This document shows, piece after piece, positions 8,962 through 18,579 of a stretch of DNA of 64,000 nucleotides. The stretch is from DATFDN01 sp963756495. Lineage in GTDB: Bacteria; Pseudomonadota; Alphaproteobacteria; Acetobacterales; Acetobacteraceae. The stretch's first letter is position 1; each line of letters begins with the position of its first letter. The notes beneath the pieces were generated by a model that was given only the letters and a program-made list of their open reading frames with translations, did no database searches and had not been told where the DNA came from. Both the position numbers and the translations under genes were made by a program. The stretch is from the NCBI GenBank assembly GCA_963756495.1, contig CAVWNS010000014.1, positions 372,001 to 436,000 of the forward strand. Reading direction: 5' to 3'.

Positions 8962-9054
8962 GGTGAAGGGCCTCGGTTGAACACGTGCAGGACACGACAG
9001 GGCCGAGCAGATCGCCAGCCCTGTCCCCGCATACCATGCCCTTGCAAAATCTTC

Positions 9055-9564
9055 TTACTTGCCGGACGCAGGCGGCAGCGTCGGGGCATAGCCGCCGAGC
9101 CGAACCTTGCCCGCGTCCACCGCCGCCGGGGCCAGCGTCGGGGCATAGCCGCCGAGCCGAACCTTGCCCGCGTCCACCGCCGCCGGGGCCAGCGTCGGGG
9201 CATAGCCGCCGAGCCGAACCTTGCCCGCGTCCACCGCCGCCGGGGCCAGCGTCGGGGCATAGCCGCCGAGCCGAACCTTGCCCGCGTCCACCGCCGCCGG
9301 GGCCAGCGTCGGGGCATAGCCGCCGAGCCGAACCTTGCCCGCGTCCACCGCCGCCGGGGCCAGTGTCGGGGCATAGCCGCCGAGCCGAACCTTGCCCGCG
9401 TCCACCGCCGCCGGGGCCAGTGTCGGGGCATAGCCGCCGAGCCGAACCTTGCCCGCGTCTACCGCCGCCGGGGCCAGTGTCGGGGCATAGCCGCCGAGCC
9501 GAACCCTGCCAGAGTCGGCAATGGTCGTGGAAACCTTGGAGTGATTGGAGTGGAACTGAGGCAT
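9055..9564 (-). CDS. Repeat peptide: 20-residue leader and eight 19-residue repeats
   Basis: The ATG at 9562-9564 follows an AGAAGG ribosome site nine bases away and gives a 169-residue protein. Residues 1-20 (MPQFHSNHSKVSTTIADSGR) are unique; then come seven identical copies of VRLGGYAPTLAPAAVDAGK and a last shortened copy ending LPPASGK. No signal peptide, Cys or aromatic residue other than one Tyr per repeat. A short leader plus identical cassettes with a double Gly before Tyr is the layout of multi-core precursor peptides, but no known RiPP core motif is recognised. Upstream is tldD (a peptidase that matures some such peptides) and downstream DUF6065; both are on the same strand. Function not known. 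Confidence 0.7.
   Translation of the reverse strand: MPQFHSNHSKVSTTIADSGRVRLGGYAPTLAPAAVDAGKVRLGGYAPTLAPAAVDAGKVRLGGYAPTLAPAAVDAGKVRLGGYAPTLAPAAVDAGKVRLGGYAPTLAPAAVDAGKVRLGGYAPTLAPAAVDAGKVRLGGYAPTLAPAAVDAGKVRLGGYAPTLPPASGK
9058..9504. repeat. 57-bp in-frame tandem repeat, about 7.8 copies
   Basis: Eight head-to-tail units of 57 bp, the last incomplete (48 bp). Copies are almost identical; the few differences are silent or nearly so, such as GCCAGCG in the leftmost copies against GCCAGTG in those nearer the gene start. There are no spacers, so it is not a CRISPR array. The unit length is a multiple of three, preserving the reading frame of the repeat-peptide gene. Confidence 0.97.
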
Positions 9565-9803
9565 GTTCGCGGACCTTCTCGCTGCAGTTGATCGGGGCTG
9601 CGACACCGCCGCCCCCGCTCGTCAATCAATGCAGCTATATTTCCACATTGGTGATTTGTTGCTGTCCGCTTGACGTCATTCCGTCGTAAAATCGCCATCG
9701 GTTCGTATGTGAACTTAATTCGTTTTCGGCCTTTTGCCGATCACAATCACGTTAGGCGGCGCGAAACTCATATTGTTGCTGGAGCGCCGCGTCTGCGCGG
9801 GTC

Positions 9804-9828
9804 GTCCGCGGCGATCAACGCCGCGGAC
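9804..9828 (-). terminator. Strong hairpin downstream of tldD
   Basis: GTCCGCGGCG, loop ATCAA and CGCCGCGGAC form a perfect 10-bp stem 26 bases after the tldD stop. No T-run follows on the minus strand. It may end or attenuate tldD transcripts. The following 200 bases (to about 9610) are unusually AT-rich and are the likely promoter and leader region of the repeat-peptide gene, though no clean sigma-70 pair can be named. Confidence 0.45.
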
Positions 9829-9854
9829 TCAAGCCTCTGCCGCCAACGCTCAGA

Positions 9855-11294
9855 TCACGCGGCGGTGCCGCCAACGGTAAGGCCGGCGATCTTCAGCGTG
9901 GGCTGACCCACGCCCACCGGCACGCCCTGCCCGTTCTTGCCGCATGTGCCGATCCCGGGATCGAGGGCCATGTCGTTGCCGACCATCGAAACCTTGGTCA
10001 GCAAGTCCGGACCGTTACCGATGAGCGTCGCGCCCTTGACCGGGGCGGTCACGCGCCCGTCCTCGATCAAGTAGGCTTCGCTCGCCGAGAAGACGAACTT
10101 GCCGGACGTGATATCCACCTGACCGCCGCCGAAATTGACGGCATAGAGACCGCGCTTGACGGAGCGGATCATCTCCTCGGGGGGGTGCATGCCGCCCAGC
10201 ATCACCGTGTTGGTCATGCGCGGCATCGGCGCGTGCGCATAGGACTGGCGCCGTCCGTTGCCGGTGGCCGGCATGTCCATCAGTCGGGCGTTCAGGCGGT
10301 CCTGCATGAACCCGACAAGGACGCCGTCCTCGATCAGCACCGTGCGGCTGGTCGGCGTTCCTTCGTCGTCAACTGTCAGGCTGCCGCGCCGATCTGGGAT
10401 GGTGCCGTCGTCCACCACGCTCACGCCCGGTGCGGCGATGCGGGTCCCCAGCAACCCTGAGAAGGCAGAGGTCTTCTTGCGGTTGAAATCGCCCTCCAGC
10501 CCGTGGCCGATCGCTTCATGCAGCAGGATGCCCGGCCAGCCGGCACCCAGCACGACTTCCATCTCGCCGGCCGGAGCAGGACGGCTGTCAAGGTTGACGA
10601 GGGCCTGACGCAGCGCCTCGTCCACCGCGCCGTGCCAGATACCGGGCGCGGTGATCCCCGCGTAGCCGGCCCGCCCGCCGGCGCCGTAGCTCCCGGTCTC
10701 GCGCCGACCGCCTTGATCGACCACCACCGATACGTTCAGCCGAACCAGCGGGCGCAGGTCGGCCACGCGCGTCCCATCGGCGCGGATGATCTGCACGGCC
10801 TGCCACTCGCCGGCGATCGAGGCCATGACCTGGCACACGCGGGGGTCCTTGCCGCGGGCATAGGCATCAATCTCCGCCAGCAAGGCCGTCCGCTCGGAAA
10901 ACGCCATGCCCAGAAGGGGGTTTGCGTCGGAGTAGAGGCGCGCGTTGGTCGCCCGGGGGGGCTCGGCGGGCATGCCGGAGTGGCCCGCCGCGACGGCGGT
11001 CACGCTATCGACCGCCCGCCTCAGTGCCGCCTCGGACAGTTCCCCCGCATGAGCGTAACCCGTTGCCTCCCCGGCGACCGCGCGCAGACCGAACCCGAGC
11101 GCGGTATCGAAGCCCGCGCTACGGATGCGCCCGTCGTCGAGACTGATCTGCTCGCTCTCGCGGTATTCGAGGAACAGCTCCCCATCATCGCCGCGGGCGA
11201 GCGCCTCGCTCACCAGGCGCTCGGCCGCCGCGCGCTCCAGCGCCGCGTCGGCCCGGTCAAAGAAAAGGCGGTCGGTGGTCGCCAGCGCGCTCAT
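9855..11294 (-). CDS. tldD: Metalloprotease TldD
   Basis: TldD forms a heterodimer with PmbA/TldE that degrades unfolded peptides and removes leader peptides from modified peptides such as microcin B17. The zinc motif HEAIGHGLEGDFNRK (HExxxH) lies just past the middle, followed by the TldD C-terminal beta domain with MPRMTNTVM and a Cys near GTCGKNGQGVPVG. Length (479 aa) is typical. An AAGGAG ribosome site precedes ATG 11292-11294. No pmbA is in the window. It sits directly upstream of the repeat-peptide gene on the same strand. Confidence 0.95.
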   Translation of the reverse strand: MSALATTDRLFFDRADAALERAAAERLVSEALARGDDGELFLEYRESEQISLDDGRIRSAGFDTALGFGLRAVAGEATGYAHAGELSEAALRRAVDSVTAVAAGHSGMPAEPPRATNARLYSDANPLLGMAFSERTALLAEIDAYARGKDPRVCQVMASIAGEWQAVQIIRADGTRVADLRPLVRLNVSVVVDQGGRRETGSYGAGGRAGYAGITAPGIWHGAVDEALRQALVNLDSRPAPAGEMEVVLGAGWPGILLHEAIGHGLEGDFNRKKTSAFSGLLGTRIAAPGVSVVDDGTIPDRRGSLTVDDEGTPTSRTVLIEDGVLVGFMQDRLNARLMDMPATGNGRRQSYAHAPMPRMTNTVMLGGMHPPEEMIRSVKRGLYAVNFGGGQVDITSGKFVFSASEAYLIEDGRVTAPVKGATLIGNGPDLLTKVSMVGNDMALDPGIGTCGKNGQGVPVGVGQPTLKIAGLTVGGTAA

Positions 11295-11383
11295 GGTCGC
11301 TCCTTCGGTCCTGCTATACCGCAGATGAGTCGTCGCGGAGGGAAGCGCAACTCGGTCCAGCCTACCCTCTCAGGCGCGCCCAC

Positions 11384-12481
11384 TCAACGCCGGCGGGCCG
11401 GCCGCAGCCGGTGCAAAAGCACCATGGATGCGGTCAGTGCCAGCACGGCGTTGGCCTGGTGGACGGCCGCGAGCGGAACGGGCACCACCCAGAGCAGCGT
11501 CGCGACTCCGAGCGCATATTGCAGCAAAACGATGCCGCCGACGCCCAGCGCGGCCGCCCGCACCACGCGGGGCGTCGGAAGGAGAAACCCGGCGAGCACG
11601 ATCGCCCCAGCCAGCACCGCCGTCAGGCTGGCGAGCAACCGATGGTCGAACTGCACGGTGGCGACATTCTGGACGAAGTTGAGCACGAAGGGATGGAGCC
11701 GTGCGTAATTGGCCGGCACTAGGTGTCCTTCCATCAGCGGAAAGGTATTGTACTCGAGCCCTGCGTGCGTGCCGGCGACGAAGCCGCCGGCCAGGATCGC
11801 GAGGCCGAGGCTGGCGATGCCGGCCATTGCCAGCCCGCGCACGAGCCGAGCGCCAGGAAACAGTGGATCGGGAACCGGGCGCAGCAGGCCGAGGCTGGTC
11901 CATAGGATAGTCCCATAGAGCAAGAGCGCCAAAGCGAGGTGGACGACGAGGCGGGTGGGTGCGACGGCGGCGCTGTCGGGCAGGAAGCCGGAGGCGACCA
12001 TGAACCAGCCGACCGCGCCCTGAAGCCCGCCTAGGCCGAAGATCACGGCCAGCCTAGGGAGCAACCGGCGGTCGATGCGGCGCGTGCAAGCGAACCAGAC
12101 CAGCGGCGCGAAAAAAACGAAGCCGATGATCCGTCCCCAGAGCCGGTGCGTCCATTCCAACCAGAACAGCCGCTTGAACCCGGCCAACCCCATGCCCTCG
12201 TGCAGGAGGTGGTACTGGGGAATGTCCTTGTACAAGGCGAACAGCCTCTGCCAGTCGGCCTGTCCCAGCGGCGGCAGCGCGCCATCCAGGGGTGCCCACT
12301 CCATGATTGACAGGCCTGAGCCGGTCAGGCGCGTGACCCCGCCCAGCACGATCATGACGAGCAGCATGGCACAGACGATGAAAAGCCAGCCCGCTACGAG
12401 ACGGCGGCTCGCGAGGCTGCCTGCGCGGCGTGCGGGGAACGCCGGGAACTCGCCCCGGAAGTCGGCAATGTCGAACGGCAT
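11384..12481 (-). CDS. ctaA: Heme A synthase (COX15/CtaA type 2)
   Basis: Inner-membrane monooxygenase converting heme O to heme A for cytochrome aa3 oxidase. The protein has eight hydrophobic helices in two halves, the GGVTRLTGSGLSIMEW signature, and the conserved haem-ligand histidines in EWTHRLWGR, LVVHLALAL, QFDHRLLAS and AVHQANAVL. Length (365 aa) matches the alphaproteobacterial COX15-like type, which lacks the Cys pair of the Bacillus enzyme. It implies an aa3-type terminal oxidase in this organism. Confidence 0.95.
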   Translation of the reverse strand: MPFDIADFRGEFPAFPARRAGSLASRRLVAGWLFIVCAMLLVMIVLGGVTRLTGSGLSIMEWAPLDGALPPLGQADWQRLFALYKDIPQYHLLHEGMGLAGFKRLFWLEWTHRLWGRIIGFVFFAPLVWFACTRRIDRRLLPRLAVIFGLGGLQGAVGWFMVASGFLPDSAAVAPTRLVVHLALALLLYGTILWTSLGLLRPVPDPLFPGARLVRGLAMAGIASLGLAILAGGFVAGTHAGLEYNTFPLMEGHLVPANYARLHPFVLNFVQNVATVQFDHRLLASLTAVLAGAIVLAGFLLPTPRVVRAAALGVGGIVLLQYALGVATLLWVVPVPLAAVHQANAVLALTASMVLLHRLRPARRR

Positions 12482-12555
12482 GCCGCAGTGTAGAGCCGCG
12501 TCGCCGTAGCGAGAACCCGTTTGCCTCGCCGGGCGTGCGTCTCAGCGCACCCGCA

Positions 12556-12816
12556 TCAATGCAAGTGTCGGAACATCCCCGGGACGCGGAACCGGGACGG
12601 CTGGATCAGCCCGGCCGAGCCGACCCGCACCGAATGGATCGGCCCTTCCAGCTCGCGACGCCAGAAATCCAGGAACTTCTTGAGCGCCGGAAACGCCGGG
12701 GCGAGATCCAGCTCCTGCCAGACATAGGTCTGTAAGATGCCCGGGTGGTCTGGCATGTGATAAAGGATCTCGGCGGTGGTCAGCCGATAGTTCTGGAGCT
12801 GCAGCGCGAGGCTCAT
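12556..12816 (-). CDS. Usg family protein
   Basis: Small protein of 86 residues with the strongly conserved Usg signature YRLTTAEILYHMPDHPGILQ, then WQELDLAPAFPALKKFLDFW. Usg proteins are common in alphaproteobacteria; the role is unknown (some were first noticed next to trpF). The ATG at 12814-12816 (MSLALQLQNY) has a GGAG box upstream; a longer start at 12873 adds an unconserved stretch. Confidence 0.88.
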   Translation of the reverse strand: MSLALQLQNYRLTTAEILYHMPDHPGILQTYVWQELDLAPAFPALKKFLDFWRRELEGPIHSVRVGSAGLIQPSRFRVPGMFRHLH

Positions 12817-12985
12817 GCCCTGGATCTCCGTCCGGTGCTCGGTGCCAGTCCCGCCGTCGGGCTGGCCTGCCAAGCCCAGGATGCCACAAATCTAGCTTCC
12901 TGCCGCAAGCGAAGCCACGTGCGCGCAAGAAAATATGAATGGTTCCAGCAGCTTAGCACTCTTTGGCTTTAATTGCTGCCATCGC

Positions 12986-13014
12986 TTGACATCTCCTAGG
13001 CGTGCGGCTAAACC
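12986..13014 (+). promoter_or_regulatory. Likely groESL sigma-70-type promoter
   Basis: A consensus -35 box TTGACA (12986-12991) stands 17 bases before a weak -10 (TAAACC, 13009-13014), right before the CIRCE operator. Another TTAGCACTC half-site occurs at 12953-12961 without a partner. The -10 assignment is an inference. Confidence 0.5.
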
Positions 13015-13015
13015 A

Positions 13016-13042
13016 TTGGCACTCTCAGTAAGGGAGTGCTAG
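13016..13042 (+). promoter_or_regulatory. CIRCE operator (HrcA binding site)
   Basis: Inverted repeat TTGGCACTC - 9 nt - GAGTGCTAG (13016-13024 and 13034-13042), two mismatches from the consensus TTAGCACTC-N9-GAGTGCTAA. It lies 70 bases before groES. HrcA is expected to repress groESL here until heat shock; hrcA itself is outside the window. Confidence 0.92.
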
Positions 13043-13111
13043 CAGCCGCTCCGGTGCCTCAAAGGGCCGGGCGTCGCAGCGACTATCGTCAATACATCAG
13101 GAGCGATCCGA

Positions 13112-13471
13112 ATGAAGTTCCGTCCCCTGCATGACCGGGTCGTGGTCCGGCGGCTTGACGCCGAGGAAAAGACCGCGGGCGGCATCATCATCCCCGACAC
13201 CGCCAAGGAGAAGCCGATGGAGGGCGAGATCATCGCCGTCGGCCCCGGGGCGCGCAACGAGCAGGGCCAGCTCGTCCAACTCGACGTCAAGGCGGGCGAC
13301 CGCATCCTGTTCGGCAAGTGGTCGGGCACCGAGGTCAAGATCGACGGCGAGGAGCTGTTGATCATGAAGGAATCCGACATCATGGGCGTGATCGAGGGCG
13401 GGGTCGCCCAAGAAGAAGGCCGCCTGAGCGGGGCCGCTTCGAACCGCTTCGATCGACAGCAAAGGATATAG
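13112..13471 (+). CDS. groES: Co-chaperonin GroES (C-terminus altered by an apparent 1-base insertion)
   Basis: Ten-kilodalton cap of the GroEL chaperonin. The protein begins MKFRPLHDRVVVRRLDAEEK, with the mobile-loop GGIIIPDTAKEKP and ends in ESDIMGVIEGGVAQ. As sequenced it then reads EEGRLSGAASNRFDRQQRI, giving 119 residues, longer than usual. Removing one A from CAAGAAG (13409-13415) would give VAQKKAA and a stop at 13425-13427, the normal family end. So the extra 20 residues are probably an indel artefact. First gene of the CIRCE-controlled groESL operon. Confidence 0.95.
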   Translation: MKFRPLHDRVVVRRLDAEEKTAGGIIIPDTAKEKPMEGEIIAVGPGARNEQGQLVQLDVKAGDRILFGKWSGTEVKIDGEELLIMKESDIMGVIEGGVAQEEGRLSGAASNRFDRQQRI

Positions 13472-13477
13472 AGACAC

Positions 13478-15136
<1,659 letters not shown>

Positions 15137-15166
15137 TCCCGCGGAGATCCGATACGCTCTCTCATG

Positions 15167-15201
15167 GAGGGCGGGCCGCTTGGCCCGCCCTCTTTCTTTT
15201 T
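15167..15201 (+). terminator. Rho-independent terminator of groESL
   Basis: Perfect 11-bp stem GAGGGCGGGCC / GGCCCGCCCTC with a GCTT loop, followed by a T-rich tail, 30 bases after the groL stop. Confidence 0.95.
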
Positions 15202-15476
15202 GGCGCGCGGCATGGCATCAGTCGCTAGCCGGTGTTGCTAGCGAGCCTGCGTTCTCCGGCAATCCTTCCGGTGATCAACACACGCGTGACCGCCCGTCCG
15301 GCGGGGCGGTTGCTCGCCTCGCATTGACAGATGTCGATTTTTCTGTGCCAAATGCGCAACGCAATCGCATTTGGCTTGGCTTGCTGCGCCTCCCGTCTTC
15401 TCGGGTGCTCTCAAGACGTCCAAAGGCTCGGTTGTTTCACGCCGCGCGGGCGGCAGCGAACGAGAGAGTGACGAGA
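15202..15476 (+). promoter_or_regulatory. Gene-free stretch: probable promoter and 5' leader of the first cold-shock gene
   Basis: About 275 bases without a supported gene between the groESL terminator and the first csp gene. A TTGACA box at 15324-15329 could be the -35 of the csp promoter, leaving a leader of about 120 nt, a length common for cold-shock mRNAs. No clear -10 is seen. A second ORF frame that runs through this region into the csp gene is not credible as an N-terminal extension. Confidence 0.35.
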
Positions 15477-15680
15477 ATGGCTGTCGGTACGGTTAAATGG
15501 TTCAACGCAACCAAGGGTTATGGGTTCATCGTCCCACAGGACGGCGGCAAGGACGTCTTCGTCCACATCACGGCGGTCCAGGCCGCGGGACTGAACGGCC
15601 TCGATGAAGGTCAGCGTGTCAGCTTCGATGTGGTGAAGGAGCGCGGCAAGGACGCCGCCACCAATCTTCGCGCCACCTGA
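15477..15680 (+). CDS. Cold-shock protein (CspA family), copy 1
   Basis: Single cold-shock domain of 67 residues that binds single-stranded RNA/DNA. Both RNP motifs are present: RNP1 KGYGFIVPQ and RNP2 DVFVHITAV. It starts MAVGTVKWFNATKG. The variant FVHITAVQAAGL with the GLDEGQRVSFD loop is the alphaproteobacterial type. A near-identical gene follows 78 bases downstream. Confidence 0.95.
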   Translation: MAVGTVKWFNATKGYGFIVPQDGGKDVFVHITAVQAAGLNGLDEGQRVSFDVVKERGKDAATNLRAT

Positions 15681-15758
15681 ACCGGCGCCGGCCGCCCAGG
15701 CCCCTCCCAGTCCCATGTTGCGCGCTCAAGGGACGCGCTTGTCCAGGAGAGTACACGG

Positions 15759-15962
15759 ATGGCTACTGGAACCGTGAAGTGGTTCAATACGACCAAAGGG
15801 TACGGGTTCATCATGCCCGAGGGTGGCGGCAAGGATGTATTCGTCCACATCACCGCCGTGCAGGCTGCCGGTCTCAAGGGACTGAACGACGGTCAGCGGG
15901 TGACTTTTGAGACCACGACGGAGCGCGGCAAGGTGGCCGCGGTGAACCTCCGGCTCGGCTGA
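15759..15962 (+). CDS. Cold-shock protein (CspA family), copy 2
   Basis: Cold-shock domain protein of 67 residues starting MATGTVKWFNTTKGYGFIMP with RNP2 DVFVHITAV. It closely matches copy 1 and is of equal length, so the pair arose by tandem duplication. A CAGGAGAG ribosome site precedes the ATG. A terminator follows the stop. Confidence 0.95.
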   Translation: MATGTVKWFNTTKGYGFIMPEGGGKDVFVHITAVQAAGLKGLNDGQRVTFETTTERGKVAAVNLRLG

Positions 15963-15984
15963 GCCACAGCAACTCCAGACACAA

Positions 15985-16027
15985 GGGGCCGGCGCACGGG
16001 ATCTCGGGCGCCGGCCCCTTTGCTTTT
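15985..16027 (+). terminator. Rho-independent terminator after the csp pair
   Basis: GGGGCCGGCGC and GCGCCGGCCCC pair over an 12-nt loop, followed by TTTGCTTTT. It lies 22 bases after the second csp stop. Confidence 0.92.
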
Positions 16028-16042
16028 AGGCCGGGGTTCCCG

Positions 16043-17002
16043 ATGCAACTTAGCCTCGACGAGCTTGAGCGCGCATGCGCGCTGGTCCACGAAACCTTTC
16101 CAGGGACGCCGCAATACGCTTGGCCCCTGCTGACCCGCCGCGCCGGGTTGCAGGTTTGGGTCAAGCACGAAAATCACACGCCAACCGGCGCCTTCAAGGT
16201 GCGCGGCGGCCTCGTCTACATGGATCGCCTCCGGCGGGAGCGCGCGTCGGTGCGCGGCGTGGTCTCCGCGACACGCGGCAATCACGGGCAGTCGCTGGCC
16301 TACGCCGGTGGCCGGGCTGGCGTGCCCGTCACCATTTTCGTGCCGCACGCCAACAGCCCCGAGAAGAATGCGGCAATGCGCGGCTTCGGCGCGCGTCTGC
16401 TGGAGCATGGCGTGGACTTCGAGGAGGCGCGCGAGGCGGCAATGCGCGTTGCCGCTGAAGAAGACCTGGAATTCGCTCCCTCCTTCGCGCGGGATCTTGT
16501 GCTGGGCGTCGCCACTTGGGCGCTGGAACTGTTCCGGGGTGCCCCGGCGCTCGATGCCTTGTACGTGCCAATCGGGCTCGGCTCGGGCATTTGCGGCGCC
16601 ATCCTGGTGCGCGATCTGCTGGGGCTGACGACCGAGATCGTCGGCGTGCAGGCGGTGGGTGCCGCCGCCTATGCCCGCTCCCTGGCAGAAGGTCGTCTGG
16701 TCGCGCTCGATCGCGCCGAAACCGAGGCGGATGGGATCGCGACCCGCCAGCCCGACCCCGAAGCGCTCGCCATCATCCGTGCCGGCGTTGTCCGCATCGT
16801 CACCGTCACCGATGCCGAGATTGCGCACGCGGCGCGCGCGCTATGGCAGGATACCCATAATCTGGCCGAAGGTGCCGGCGCCGCCTCGCTTGCGGCACTG
16901 CTGCAGGAACGGTCGCGCATGGCCGGACGCCGGGTCGCGGTGGTGCTCAGCGGCGGCAACATCGATCTCGATCAGTTCCAACGCTGGGTTCTTCGCGCCT
17001 GA
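16043..17002 (+). CDS. Threonine/serine dehydratase-like PLP enzyme
   Basis: Fold-type II PLP enzyme of 319 residues, predicted to deaminate a hydroxy-amino acid to a 2-oxo acid. Lys in TGAFKVRGG is the Schiff-base lysine; TRGNHGQSLAYAG binds the substrate carboxylate; GLGSGICGAI holds the cofactor phosphate; VVLSGGNIDLD is the C-terminal Ser/Gly motif. It lacks the regulatory ACT domain of biosynthetic IlvA, so it is of the catabolic, single-domain type. Stands alone between the csp terminator and a convergent efflux operon. Confidence 0.88.
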   Translation: MQLSLDELERACALVHETFPGTPQYAWPLLTRRAGLQVWVKHENHTPTGAFKVRGGLVYMDRLRRERASVRGVVSATRGNHGQSLAYAGGRAGVPVTIFVPHANSPEKNAAMRGFGARLLEHGVDFEEAREAAMRVAAEEDLEFAPSFARDLVLGVATWALELFRGAPALDALYVPIGLGSGICGAILVRDLLGLTTEIVGVQAVGAAAYARSLAEGRLVALDRAETEADGIATRQPDPEALAIIRAGVVRIVTVTDAEIAHAARALWQDTHNLAEGAGAASLAALLQERSRMAGRRVAVVLSGGNIDLDQFQRWVLRA

Positions 17003-17004
17003 CC

Positions 17005-18579
17005 CTACCCGCCGTGCGCACCCGCCTTGGTGTTACGAAACAGGAAGGTCAGCGGGATGGCGCAGAACGCGCCGATGGCCGACAGCGCGAAGACGTCCAC
17101 ATAGGCCAGCACCGCCGCCTGCTGGGTGAGGAGGTGGTTCATCAGCCCCATTGCCGCCTCCTGCGCTTGCGCAGCCGTTCGCCCCGTGGCGCGCAGCGCC
17201 GCGACGGCCTGGTTGAGCATGTCTACATAGCCCTGGTCCAATGGCGAGAGGTGCGCGGCGAGATAGGCCCGATGCACCTGCAGCCGCTGTTCCGTGATCG
17301 CCGCCGCCGCCGAGATGCCGATCGAGCCTGAGATGTTGCGGAACATGGCGTAGAGCGCGGTGGCGTCGGCGTTCAGCGACCGAGGGAGCGTCGAGTAGGA
17401 GATCGTGCTGTTCGGCACGAACAGAAACGCCAGGCCGACCGTCTGGAAGGCGCGCCAAGTCGCCATCGTCGCGAAATCGAGGTTCGGCGTCAGCCGGTGC
17501 GCGTAGAGGGCGGAACAGCCCAGGACGAAGAACCCGAAGGCGAGCAGATGGCGCGTCTGGAAATTCGGCAGGGCGACGCGGGCCACGAACGGGATCAGGA
17601 ACACCATCAGCAGCGCGCCGGGGGAGATCACCTCACCGGCCAGCAGTGCGGTGTAGCCCATCCATTGCTGCGCGAAGGCGGGGATCAGCAGGTTGCTGGA
17701 ATAAAGGATCGCCCCAATGCAGGAGATCGTGATGACGCCGATGCCGAAGTTGCGGTTGCCCAACGCACGCAGATCGACCACTGGCTTGTCGGTCAGCAGC
17801 AGCCACGTGGGGGCGCCGACGATCCCGACCGCGGCTAGCAGCGCGAACAGGCGAATCAGCGGCGAGCCGAACCAGCCCCAGTCCTCGCCACGGTCGAGCG
17901 TGATCTGCAGGCAGCCCAGGCCGAGCGTGATGAGCGCGATTCCGGCATAGTCGATATCGCGTGCGCTCGCGCGGTCGCGCTCCACCCAGGGTGGCTCCTC
18001 GACCAGCCGCAGCACCGCGAAGAAGGCGACCAGGCCCACCGGCACGTTGATCAGGAAAACCCAGCGCCAGCTATAGGCATCGGTCAGCCAGCCGCCCAGC
18101 ACCGGTCCCAGGATCGGCGCGAAGATCACGGCGATGGCGACCACCGAGAAGCCGCGGCCGCGCTGCGAGGGCTCGAAGGTGTCGAGGATCACCGCCTGCT
18201 GGTTCGGCTGTAGCCCGCCGCCGAACAGGCCCTGGAGCAGACGGAAGACCACGAGCTGCGGCAGGCTGGTGGCGATCCCGCACAGGAACGAGCAGGCCGT
18301 GAACATCGCGATGCAGGTCAGGAAGTACCGCTTCCGCCCGATCAGCCGCCCGAGCCAGCCAGCGACCGGCAGCACGATCCCGTTGGCGACGAGATAGGAG
18401 GTCAGTGTCCACGTCGCGTCATCGAAGCTCGCCGACATGCTGCCGGAGATGTAGGGCAGGCTGACGTTGACGATCGTGGTGTCCAGCACCTCCATGAACG
18501 GCGCCAGCGTGACGACGAAGGCAATCAGCCAGGGGCTGTGTCGCGGACGCCACGCGGCGTCCGCCGCGGCGACACTCAT
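17005..18579 (-). CDS. DHA2 family MFS efflux pump (EmrB-like)
   Basis: Inner-membrane drug:proton antiporter of 524 residues with 14 predicted helices. Family features: FMEVLDTTIVNVSLPYI in helix 1, GWLGRLIGRKRYFL between helices 2 and 3, and RLLQGLFGGGLQPNQQAV in helix 4. ATG 18577-18579 overlaps the stop of the upstream membrane-fusion gene (ATGA), so the two are translationally coupled as in emrAB. Partner outer-membrane channel not in the window. Confidence 0.92.
   Translation of the reverse strand: MSVAAADAAWRPRHSPWLIAFVVTLAPFMEVLDTTIVNVSLPYISGSMSASFDDATWTLTSYLVANGIVLPVAGWLGRLIGRKRYFLTCIAMFTACSFLCGIATSLPQLVVFRLLQGLFGGGLQPNQQAVILDTFEPSQRGRGFSVVAIAVIFAPILGPVLGGWLTDAYSWRWVFLINVPVGLVAFFAVLRLVEEPPWVERDRASARDIDYAGIALITLGLGCLQITLDRGEDWGWFGSPLIRLFALLAAVGIVGAPTWLLLTDKPVVDLRALGNRNFGIGVITISCIGAILYSSNLLIPAFAQQWMGYTALLAGEVISPGALLMVFLIPFVARVALPNFQTRHLLAFGFFVLGCSALYAHRLTPNLDFATMATWRAFQTVGLAFLFVPNSTISYSTLPRSLNADATALYAMFRNISGSIGISAAAAITEQRLQVHRAYLAAHLSPLDQGYVDMLNQAVAALRATGRTAAQAQEAAMGLMNHLLTQQAAVLAYVDVFALSAIGAFCAIPLTFLFRNTKAGAHGG

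Noticed and set aside
9058..9504. Tandem repeats as a CRISPR array
   Set aside because: Units are contiguous with no variable spacers, in frame with a coding sequence that has its own RBS.
8977..9689. Plus-strand proteins encoded by the repeat (Pro/Arg-rich frames)
   Set aside because: The repeat keeps all frames open; only the minus-strand frame has a good start, an RBS and a balanced composition.
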